Of a DNA stretch of 9,311 nucleotides, positions 1 to 4,251 are shown in pieces. The stretch is from an uncultured Bacilli bacterium (GTDB lineage: Bacteria; Bacillota_I; Bacilli_A; RF39; UBA660), in contig CANQHT010000046.1 in NCBI GenBank assembly GCA_947623705.1, forward strand, positions 1 to 9,311, in the 5' to 3' direction. The notes under the pieces are model-generated. The model was not told the origin of the DNA. It searched no databases and saw only the letters and a program-made list of their open reading frames with translations. A program made the translations under genes and the position numbers. The stretch's first letter is position 1, and every line of letters begins with the position of its first letter.

Positions 1-12
1 TATATTAGTATC

Positions 13-41
13 ATTATACCAAAAAAGAATTCCGTTAGGAA
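13..41 (-). promoter_or_regulatory. possible outward promoter with extended -10
   Basis: Read on the minus strand, TGGTATAAT (complement of 13-21) is a perfect extended -10 element. The hexamer 17 bp upstream (36-41, TTCCTA) is a poor -35. It lies just past the terminator of the toxin operon, so it could drive a gene beyond the left edge of the window. The T-run plus TATAAT combination is common by chance in such AT-rich DNA, so this is weak. Confidence 0.3.
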
Positions 42-44
42 TTC
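21..44 (-). terminator. intrinsic terminator of the toxin-antitoxin operon
   Basis: On the minus strand a perfect 7-bp stem, GAATTCC/GGAATTC (38-44 and 27-33) with a 4-nt loop, is followed by six T (complement of 21-26). It begins about 20 bp after the toxin stop codon and fits Rho-independent termination of the two-gene operon. A second, weaker inverted repeat (TGAAAAA/TTTTTCA, 51-57 and 62-68) overlaps the stop codon. Confidence 0.8.
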
Positions 45-65
45 ATAGAATGAAAAATTTATTTT

Positions 66-320
66 TCATTTTTCTTGATATTGATAGATTAATAGCCAAT
101 CAGGTTCAATATGACATTCTCGACAATTTTGATATTGTTTGTTATCATTTAAAGCGTGATCACGATACTTGGCATCTAATTTTTCGCCATTAGCAAGTTT
201 TAATAATAAATCTCTAAATTTTTTGATATCTTTTCCTTGTTTATTAACTTTTTTTAATTGTTTTTTAAAATTATTTGTTCCATGAATTGCATATTTAGTT
301 CCAACGATGTCTAAAATCAT
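66..320 (-). CDS. YafQ-like type II toxin (mRNA interferase), short C-terminus
   Basis: 84 residues of the RelE/YafQ superfamily: small ribonucleases that cut mRNA on the ribosome unless bound by a partner antitoxin. The family signature is clear: N-terminal helical hairpin (about 17-45), YRDH at 52-55, then RECHIEPDWLLIY at 67-79. H55, H70, D74 and W75 correspond to E. coli YafQ H50, H63, D67 and W68. E. coli YafQ has 92 residues and continues through RTGTH (H87) to F91. Here a TGA follows QEK, and neither this frame nor the other two gives an RTGTHSDLF-like tail, so the last strand and its catalytic His/Phe are missing. The gene starts within the antitoxin stop (ATGA, 4-bp overlap) and is probably translationally coupled. 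C66 and C69 form a CXXC next to H70. It is either a weakened or inactive toxin or a short variant; family assignment is firm, activity is not. Confidence 0.88.
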   Translation of the reverse strand: MILDIVGTKYAIHGTNNFKKQLKKVNKQGKDIKKFRDLLLKLANGEKLDAKYRDHALNDNKQYQNCRECHIEPDWLLIYQYQEK

Positions 321-646
321 TTAAGCATATCCTCGATGAACTCATCAACATTATGGTAACCCTTAGATTCTACTTTACCACTTATTATATCGTTGGCTTC
401 TTTTATTGCTTTCTTTAATCTTCGATTGGGTTTATTATATTTTTTACATAATATGCATTCTTCAGTTTCAGTATTTTCTTCATTAACTTCTTTAGTTGGA
501 ACAAATGGTAATGCTTGTTCTCTAACGCTTTGTTTTAGAAACATATTTAAAGCTACACTAGTATTTAAACCTAATTCTTTAAATAAAGTATCGGCTTGTT
601 TCTTTAAATCTCTATCAACGCGAAAACTCATATTAATATTAGCCAT
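317..646 (-). CDS. RelB/DinJ-family antitoxin
   Basis: Antitoxin of the RelB/DinJ type. It should neutralise the toxin encoded immediately downstream and, with it, repress its own promoter. The N-terminal part (about residues 2-49 counted from the upstream ATG) has the ribbon-helix-helix pattern: NINMSFRVDRDLKKQADTLF, ELGLN, a helix running to QSVREQALPF. The C-terminal part (from RRLKKAIKEAN to HNVDEFIEDMLK) matches the family's toxin-binding tail with its V-D-E-F/L-x-x-D-L ending. Between them a linker carries C65-I-L-C68, which I do not know from the family. Two in-frame ATGs are adjacent. AGGAGG (655-660) lies 5 nt from the first (647-649) and 8 nt from the second (644-646), so I favour the second, giving 109 residues (110 from the first). 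Order (antitoxin first), 4-bp overlap and the shared promoter are typical of the family. Confidence 0.9.
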   Translation of the reverse strand: MANINMSFRVDRDLKKQADTLFKELGLNTSVALNMFLKQSVREQALPFVPTKEVNEENTETEECILCKKYNKPNRRLKKAIKEANDIISGKVESKGYHNVDEFIEDMLK

Positions 647-678
647 CATATTTACCTCCTTTACTCTCTGATAGAATT

Positions 679-707
679 AGCATAACATAAAAATAAATTA
701 TGTTCAA
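679..707 (-). promoter_or_regulatory. promoter of the toxin-antitoxin operon
   Basis: Minus strand: -35 TTGAAC (complement of 702-707), 17-bp spacer, -10 TATGCT (complement of 679-684) preceded by TGT, giving an extended -10. Transcription would start near 672 and reach AGGAGG at 655-660 in a short leader. Spacing and position make this the best promoter for the antitoxin and toxin genes. Confidence 0.65.
684..704. promoter_or_regulatory. candidate operator (perfect inverted repeat)
   Basis: AACATAA (684-690), a 7-nt A/T spacer and TTATGTT (698-704) form a perfect 7-bp inverted repeat. It sits between and partly over the -35 and -10 boxes of the toxin-antitoxin promoter. Ribbon-helix-helix antitoxins of the RelB/DinJ type bind palindromes in their own promoter, so this is the natural candidate for autoregulation. 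In DNA this AT-rich some chance inverted repeats are expected, so it is a prediction. Confidence 0.5.
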
Positions 708-786
708 TACATATTATATACAATGTCAAGACAAATAAACTTAGTATAAATTAAGTTAAATATGTTAAACTATAAGTAGTGATTGT

Positions 787-1344
787 ATGAAAAAGTTAAA
801 TAGTTATAATACCAAAAGAAATTTTAAGAAAACTAGGGAACCAATTGGGAAAATAAAAAAAGAAAAAAGTTGGAAGTTAAAGTTTTGTGTGCAACATCAT
901 TTAGCTTCTAGAGACCATTATGATTTTCGTTTGGAATGGAAGGGTGTGTTACTCAGTTGGGCCGTACCTAAAGGACCATCATACTATACGAAAGATAAAA
1001 GACTGGCAGTTAGAGTAGAAGATCATCCCTATAGTTATCGTAATTTTGAAGGCATAATTCCGGAAGGTGAATATGGTGGCGGCACGGTAATGCTTTGGGA
1101 TCGGGGCTATTATGAACCTTTAGGAGACTTCGCCAAAGACTTAAAAAATGGCGCAATTAAATTTATTTTAAAAGGGAAAAGATTAAAAGGTAGTTGGACT
1201 TTAATAAATTTTAAAGAAGATAATTGGTTACTTATTAAAGAAAATGATGCGTATGCCAATATTATGGATATAAGTAAGTTTAAAAGAAGTATTAAAAGTG
1301 ATTTAACGATGACTGAAATTAAAAGCAAATATAAAAAATCATAA
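787..1344 (+). CDS. stand-alone LigD-type 3'-phosphoesterase
   Basis: 185 residues forming one domain: the 3'-phosphoesterase of DNA ligase D, which resects 3' ribonucleotides and removes 3' phosphates at DNA ends. Family blocks appear in order: QHHLASRDHYDFRLEWKGVL (36-55), SWAVPKGPS (57-65), KRLAVRVEDHP (71-81), FEGIIPEGEYGGG (87-99), MLWDRG (102-107), LKGSWTLI (133-140) and WLLIKENDAY (147-156). H38, H44, D46, R48, H80 and Y84 match, at a constant offset of four, the catalytic residues H42, H48, D50, R52, H84 and Y88 of Pseudomonas aeruginosa LigD as I remember them. In most bacteria this domain is fused to polymerase and ligase domains and works with Ku; here it is free-standing, as in some archaea, and no Ku, ligase or polymerase gene is in the window. 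The basic N-terminal 30 residues may bind DNA. The start has only a weak ribosome site; no other in-frame start fits. It is divergent from the toxin-antitoxin operon. Confidence 0.93.
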   Translation: MKKLNSYNTKRNFKKTREPIGKIKKEKSWKLKFCVQHHLASRDHYDFRLEWKGVLLSWAVPKGPSYYTKDKRLAVRVEDHPYSYRNFEGIIPEGEYGGGTVMLWDRGYYEPLGDFAKDLKNGAIKFILKGKRLKGSWTLINFKEDNWLLIKENDAYANIMDISKFKRSIKSDLTMTEIKSKYKKS

Positions 1345-1370
1345 AAAAACGAGGCCACTTATGTGACCTC
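1343..1370 (-). terminator. terminator of the candidate small RNA
   Basis: On the minus strand GAGGTCAC/GTGGCCTC (1370-1363 and 1358-1351) pair around a 4-nt loop with one internal mismatch, followed by G and seven T (complement of 1343-1349). The T-run is on the minus-strand side of the stem; on the plus strand the stem is followed by an A-rich stretch instead. It therefore terminates leftward transcription, although no minus-strand protein gene exists to its right. That orphan orientation is one reason to propose the small RNA. Confidence 0.75.
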
Positions 1371-1435
1371 AAAGAATAAAAAGGGGTTGACTAGTGTGAT
1401 ACTAGCACCAATTCAAGGTTTTCTCGAATTGGTGA
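1343..1435 (-). ncRNA. candidate small RNA of about 93 nt, unrecognised family
   Basis: Read on the minus strand downstream of a near-consensus promoter, the predicted transcript begins at about 1435 with a perfect 9-bp hairpin (CACCAATTC, 11-nt loop, GAATTGGTG; 1434-1406). A second hairpin follows (CTAGT, 5-nt loop, ACTAG; 1405-1391), then an unpaired 20-nt C/U-rich stretch starting UCAACCCC (1390-1371). It ends in a terminator hairpin with seven U, stopping at the stop codon of the phosphoesterase gene. No credible open reading frame lies in it. Two stable hairpins, a C-rich single-stranded window and an intrinsic terminator resemble trans-acting RNAs of Gram-positive bacteria, where C-rich loops bind Shine-Dalgarno regions. 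It is also fully antisense to the 3' UTR of the gene at 787-1344. I do not recognise it as 6S, SRP RNA, tmRNA, RNase P, T-box or tracrRNA. Promoter and fold are seen; transcription and role are inferred. Confidence 0.6.
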
Positions 1436-1478
1436 TTACTATACTAATTGATTTTATCTATCTTGTCAACCTTTTTTT
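1385..1478 (+). terminator. branched stem with T-run, possible terminator of the phosphoesterase mRNA
   Basis: GGTTGAC (1385-1391) can pair perfectly with GTCAACC (1465-1471), which is followed directly by seven T (1472-1478). The enclosed segment holds the two hairpins 1391-1405 and 1406-1434. The right arm of the outer stem is also the -35 region of the minus-strand promoter, and the T-run is its nearest A-tract. A stem closing about 73 nt is long for an intrinsic terminator, so the repeat may be only a by-product of the promoter on the other strand. Further T-runs at 1483-1489 and 1493-1499 could aid release. Confidence 0.4.
1441..1469 (-). promoter_or_regulatory. promoter of the candidate small RNA
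   Basis: Minus strand: a perfect -35 TTGACA (complement of 1464-1469), exactly 17 bp, then -10 TAGTAT (complement of 1441-1446; four of six consensus bases, including the key first TA and last T). The predicted start, about 7 nt downstream, falls at the foot of the first hairpin. It is preceded by phased A-tracts, listed separately. It faces away from the gene at 1599 and cannot serve any annotated protein gene. Confidence 0.65.
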
Positions 1479-1499
1479 GCAATTTTTTTGTATTTTTTT
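1472..1499 (-). promoter_or_regulatory. phased A-tracts, UP-element-like
   Basis: Three runs of exactly seven T on the plus strand start at 1472, 1483 and 1493, spaced 11 and 10 bp, which is one helical turn. Read on the minus strand they are A-tracts filling roughly -38 to -66 directly upstream of a TTGACA box. Phased A-tracts bend DNA, and A-rich UP elements at this position bind the alpha C-terminal domains of RNA polymerase, as at strong rRNA promoters. The arrangement is seen; its activity is inferred. Confidence 0.6.
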
Positions 1500-1531
1500 C
1501 TATAAGAAAAAGTTAAAATTAAGTTTAGTTC

Positions 1532-1560
1532 TTTTCAATAAATATTTATGTTGCTATAAT
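1532..1560 (+). promoter_or_regulatory. promoter for the gene at 1599
   Basis: TGCTATAAT (1552-1560) is a perfect extended -10. TTTTCA (1532-1537), 17 bp upstream, keeps four of six -35 consensus bases. The predicted start lies near 1567, giving a leader of about 30 nt with a modest GAAAAGAG ribosome site before the ATG. It is transcribed away from the candidate small RNA promoter. Confidence 0.7.
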
Positions 1561-1598
1561 GTAATTAGATAAATATATTTAGAAAAGAGTTTATAAAG

Positions 1599-2237
1599 AT
1601 GAATGAAAAAAATTTATTAAAAATTAATAACAGTACATTTAAATTAAATGATGAAGAAAGTAAATTAACATTGTATGTTGAAAATAATAAAATTGTTAGT
1701 TGTTATTTAGTGTGTGATTTTATAGAAAGTAATTATGAAAATTCTATAATAAGTCCTAAAATAGAAATAAAAAATATTATCTTAGAAAAAAATAATATTA
1801 ACGAATTAATTGGTCCATTAAAAACGGTGAATTCAGTTGAAGAAGCATATAATAGCGAAGATATTTTATATTTATATGAATCAGAGCCTTTTACAAATTA
1901 TAAACTAGAAATATTAGAGATAAATAACGAAAAAGTATTAATTAATCTCAAAGGGGAAGCGATAACTAATGGATATTCAAAGCCATATAAAGTTGCTCCG
2001 ATTGAATTAGAGTGTATAGTTAATGTCAAAATAATTAATAAAGAAAATAAGGAAAATAATTTAAAATCGATTAAGTCAAAACCAAAGAGGATTTATTCTT
2101 TACTACTATTAATATTAAGTGTAATTTTAGGAATAATTGTGTTTGTAACTCAAAGTAATATTGTAACAATTTTATTTGGTTTTTCAGTAATATTAACATT
2201 AGTTATTTATGATTTAGAAGGAAAAAAGAGAAAATAA
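1599..2237 (+). CDS. unrecognised two-helix membrane protein
   Basis: 212 residues; I do not recognise a family. There is no signal peptide or N-terminal helix. Residues 1-160 look like a soluble, mostly beta domain (alternating hydrophobic pattern in 21-45, 55-65 and 101-150) rich in Asn, Glu, Lys and Ile, with only three cysteines (C35, C39, C139). A basic linker, KSIKSKPKRIYS (157-168), precedes two hydrophobic helices (about 167-183 and 187-205) separated by a tight TQSN turn. The chain ends in a charged EGKKRK tail. By the positive-inside rule the N-terminal domain and C-terminus are probably cytoplasmic, with a helical hairpin in the membrane. The first ATG is used, with GAAAAGAG about 10 nt upstream as a weak ribosome site. 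The gene has its own promoter and no obvious terminator before the next one. Coding is supported by length, composition and context; function is unknown. Confidence 0.8.
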   Translation: MNEKNLLKINNSTFKLNDEESKLTLYVENNKIVSCYLVCDFIESNYENSIISPKIEIKNIILEKNNINELIGPLKTVNSVEEAYNSEDILYLYESEPFTNYKLEILEINNEKVLINLKGEAITNGYSKPYKVAPIELECIVNVKIINKENKENNLKSIKSKPKRIYSLLLLILSVILGIIVFVTQSNIVTILFGFSVILTLVIYDLEGKKRK

Positions 2238-2252
2238 AGATAATTTTTTGGA

Positions 2253-2281
2253 TTGAATGTATTTAAGTTTAATTGTATAAT
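2253..2281 (+). promoter_or_regulatory. promoter for the DUF4282-like gene
   Basis: TTGAAT (2253-2258), 17-bp spacer, perfect TATAAT (2276-2281). The transcript would start near 2288, just ahead of AAAGGAG (2292-2298). The upstream TTG at 2253 that could be read as a start codon is actually this -35 box, which argues for the shorter gene model. Confidence 0.75.
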
Positions 2282-2306
2282 ATATTATAAGAAAGGAGTA
2301 ACTTTA

Positions 2307-2720
2307 ATGCAATATTATTATCCTGAAATTGAACAAACAACGCCAAGTCTTTTAGGTTCTTTTAATGGCTCTGCAGTATGGACTATTGTTTCTTTAGTTT
2401 TAGCTTTAGTAGGAGGTTTAGTTGTTTATTTCTTATTCTTTAAACCAGATAAGAAAATGCCTAATAAATATTTAGAATGGATTAAAGAATTTTTTAACTT
2501 TCATAAGATGCTAATTGAAGACATTGTTAAAATTATCTATTTAGTTTTAACTATCTTTATTACTTTAGTATCCTTTGAATTAATAACTGAAAGTTTCGTA
2601 TCTTTCCTACTTACATTAATTTTAGGAAACTTATTCTTAAGAGTAATGTTTGAATTATCATTAATAATGATAATGATTTGGAAAAATACAAACGAAATTA
2701 ATAAAAAACTTAAAAAATAA
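2307..2720 (+). CDS. DUF4282-like small membrane protein
   Basis: 137 residues starting at the ATG 8 nt after a strong AAAGGAG. An in-frame TTG at 2253 would add 18 residues but lies in the promoter -35 box and lacks a ribosome site. Three hydrophobic stretches are visible, at about 23-45, 73-93 and 97-125. The section from EWIKEFFNFHKMLIEDIVKI (57-76) to FELSLIMIMIWKNTNEINKK (115-134) follows the DUF4282 pattern: an amphipathic F-x-F segment, a first membrane helix, then a last helix with E-L and an N-x-x-I-N-x-x-L-like cytoplasmic tail. DUF4282 proteins are small bacterial membrane proteins of unknown function. The N-terminal segment with its own helix is extra relative to the core domain. 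The gene has its own promoter and terminator, so it is a single transcription unit. Family match is by eye. Confidence 0.8.
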   Translation: MQYYYPEIEQTTPSLLGSFNGSAVWTIVSLVLALVGGLVVYFLFFKPDKKMPNKYLEWIKEFFNFHKMLIEDIVKIIYLVLTIFITLVSFELITESFVSFLLTLILGNLFLRVMFELSLIMIMIWKNTNEINKKLKK

Positions 2721-2746
2721 TCAAGATGAAAATTCTTGATTTTTTT
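2721..2746 (+). terminator. intrinsic terminator after the DUF4282-like gene
   Basis: TCAAGA (2721-2726) and TCTTGA (2734-2739) pair perfectly around a 7-nt loop and are followed by seven T (2740-2746). The stem starts immediately after the TAA. It can lengthen by A-U pairs between the preceding A's and the T-run. The right arm overlaps the -35 of the next promoter. Confidence 0.8.
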
Positions 2747-2763
2747 ATGATTAATTGTATAAT
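2736..2763 (+). promoter_or_regulatory. promoter for the HdeD-like/MscS/DUF362 operon
   Basis: A perfect TATAAT (2758-2763) in the context ATTGTATAAT, the same context as the promoter at 2253-2281. The best -35 is TTGATT (2736-2741) with a 16-bp spacer, lying in the right arm and T-run of the preceding terminator. It would give a leader of about 14 nt before the ATG at 2784. Confidence 0.6.
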
Positions 2764-2783
2764 TTATTTAGAAGGTGATTATA

Positions 2784-3413
2784 ATGAAAAAAAATAATTT
2801 TAATTTATTTAGTGCTTTAGCATTCTTTGTATTTGGTTTAATTATTTTTGTTAATCCAAATGCTGTAGTGAAATTTATTTCTTACTGTATTGGAGGTCTT
2901 TTAATTTTAGTTGGGGTTTATAAAACTGCCAATTATTATATTCAAGATAAAAGATTAGGAGTTGTTAATCGTAATGAGATGGCTTTTGGAATAACAGCAA
3001 TCATTTTAGGTATTGTATTTATCTTTTTAGCTAGTGCCATTGAACTATTATTAAGAATTGTTGTTGGTGGTTACTTAATTTTAATGGGTATAGGAAGAAT
3101 TGCTATGACTTTTTATACAACAGATAGAACTAGTAAATTTTATGCTTTAATTGTTGTTGGTTTAATACTTATTGGTGGAGGCTTATACACTATTTTAGCA
3201 TCTAATTTAGCTTTATCAATTATTGGTTTATTTATGATGCTTTATGGCTTAATTGATTTTGTTAGTTATTTTGTTTATAAAGATAAAAGTGATAAAGTAG
3301 CAGAAAATAATCGTGGAGAAGATTTTAAAAAAGAAGAAAAAGTAGAAGAAGTAGAATTAATTGAAACTGAAGAAGTAAAAAAGACTAAACCCAAAAAGAA
3401 GAAAAGTAAATAG
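2784..3413 (+). CDS. HdeD/DUF308-like six-helix membrane protein
   Basis: 209 residues. The ATG at 2784 sits 6 nt after AAGGTG (2772-2777); a GTG at 2775 would add three residues but lies inside that ribosome site. Six hydrophobic helices are visible in pairs (about 7-24, 30-50, 65-84, 87-109, 119-138, 142-164). The repeats share a G-x-x-L/I-x-x-x-G core, for example FGITAIILGIVFIFLAS (68-84) and VVGLILIGGGLYTILAS (124-140). This is the DUF308 repeat of HdeD, a membrane protein linked to acid resistance in E. coli; in Bacillota the role is not established. After the last helix a cytoplasmic tail of about 45 residues is acidic (EEKVEEVELIETEE) and ends in a Lys-rich KPKKKKSK, which is not part of the core family. 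It is the first gene of an operon: the next ATG lies 8 bp after its TAG stop, and AGGTGG of that gene overlaps the stop. Confidence 0.85.
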   Translation: MKKNNFNLFSALAFFVFGLIIFVNPNAVVKFISYCIGGLLILVGVYKTANYYIQDKRLGVVNRNEMAFGITAIILGIVFIFLASAIELLLRIVVGGYLILMGIGRIAMTFYTTDRTSKFYALIVVGLILIGGGLYTILASNLALSIIGLFMMLYGLIDFVSYFVYKDKSDKVAENNRGEDFKKEEKVEEVELIETEEVKKTKPKKKKSK

Positions 3414-3421
3414 GTGGTAAT

Positions 3422-4231
3422 ATGTTTGAAAATATTCATATTTCGCCCAAAATATATTTACCAATTATTTATTTAATCGCGGCATTTGTTATCTATAAAA
3501 TATTATGTAGTCTTGTTGATAAAGCCTTAATTATTAACAAAGTTGGGCATAATAAAAAAGAATTTCAAATTAAAAGAGAAAAGACAATTGTTAACTTAAT
3601 TAAAAGTATTATTAAATATATTGTCGCAGTTATCTTTATTCTAGCGGTTTTAAATGTTTTTGATATTAAAACAACAAGCATTATTGCATCATTAGGTATT
3701 GCTGGTGCTATCATTGGACTTGCTTTTCAAGATACCATTAAAAATTTATTAAGTGGTATTGCGATTATATTTGATAATCATTATATGCAAGGTGATGTGG
3801 TAACGATCAATGGTTTTCGGGGTGAAGTAATTGATTTAGGATTACAAACTACCAAAATAAGAGGTTATAATGGCGAGGTCATGATTATAAATAATAGTTT
3901 GGTAACTAGTGTTATTAATCATAGTATGTATAATACCGTGTTGTTTATTGAATTTCCTGTTAGTAAAAGTGTTTCTTTAGAAGAGCTAGAAAAAATGTTA
4001 AAAAATGTTAATAAAAAAATTATTGATATGAAAGAAGTTCGTAATGATATTGGATTACTAGGAATAGAAACGTTGAATGCAAATAATTATATTTATAAAG
4101 TCCAAATAGATTGTAAACCAGATAATCATTTTGCAGTTAAAAGAGCATTTATGAAGTATTTAAAAGAAGAATATGATAATAATAATATTAATGTTCCAAG
4201 TGAATATTTAGAAGTTAAAACAAGTAAATAA
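3422..4231 (+). CDS. MscS-family mechanosensitive ion channel (YkuT-like)
   Basis: 269 residues, close to the length of B. subtilis YkuT. MscS channels are heptamers in the inner membrane that open under tension and release solutes during hypo-osmotic shock. Helices: TM1 about 11-33, TM2 about 60-80, and pore-lining TM3 from 85, with the Gly/Ala-rich SLGIAGAIIGLAFQDTIKNL (90-109) that packs the pore, followed by SGIAIIFDNHYMQGDVV and the cytoplasmic beta domain (INGFRGEVIDLGLQTTKIR, 129-147; IINNSLVTSVINHS, 155-168). The C-terminal alpha/beta domain (about 175-269) is present, so the protein looks complete. The basic TM1-TM2 loop fits the positive-inside rule. AGGTGG (3412-3417) overlaps the stop of the HdeD-like gene, so the two are probably cotranscribed and coupled. 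The co-occurrence suggests envelope or osmotic stress; that part is inference. Confidence 0.94.
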   Translation: MFENIHISPKIYLPIIYLIAAFVIYKILCSLVDKALIINKVGHNKKEFQIKREKTIVNLIKSIIKYIVAVIFILAVLNVFDIKTTSIIASLGIAGAIIGLAFQDTIKNLLSGIAIIFDNHYMQGDVVTINGFRGEVIDLGLQTTKIRGYNGEVMIINNSLVTSVINHSMYNTVLFIEFPVSKSVSLEELEKMLKNVNKKIIDMKEVRNDIGLLGIETLNANNYIYKVQIDCKPDNHFAVKRAFMKYLKEEYDNNNINVPSEYLEVKTSK

Positions 4232-4251
4232 ATTTTAAAGGAGGAAAAGTT

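Noticed and set aside
393..671. 92-residue plus-strand frame opposite the antitoxin
   Set aside because: No ribosome site or family resemblance; it mirrors the well-supported antitoxin gene and its promoter.
724..729. Perfect minus-strand TTGACA as an alternative toxin-antitoxin promoter
   Set aside because: At 16-18 bp spacing there is no -10-like hexamer; TATAAT occurs only 5 bp away. The extended -10 promoter at 679-707 fits better.
708..786. Plus-strand promoter for the phosphoesterase gene
   Set aside because: Candidate -10 boxes (TATAAA 745-750, TATAAG 771-776) lack a convincing -35 at 16-18 bp, so no site was listed although one must exist.
1110..1358. 82-residue minus-strand frame within the phosphoesterase gene
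   Set aside because: It lies opposite a clearly conserved coding region and shows only composition-driven hydrophobicity.
1343..1478. tracrRNA, CRISPR repeat, T-box, SRP or 6S RNA in the structured intergenic region
   Set aside because: No repeat-spacer array or cas gene; the 5' segment folds on itself rather than being a free anti-repeat; no T-box consensus, no SRP core, and too short for 6S.
1363..1572. 69-residue plus-strand frame, hydrophobic, resembling a type I toxin
   Set aside because: It needs a GTG start inside a hairpin with no ribosome site. Its hydrophobicity comes from the T-runs (Phe codons), and it runs through the promoter, hairpins and A-tracts of the minus-strand RNA.
2253..2306. 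Upstream TTG start adding 18 residues to the DUF4282-like protein
   Set aside because: The TTG is the -35 box of a consensus promoter, while the ATG at 2307 has AAAGGAG at ideal spacing.
2775..2783. GTG start three codons before the HdeD-like ATG
   Set aside because: The GTG is part of the AAGGTG ribosome site; the ATG at 2784 has correct spacing.
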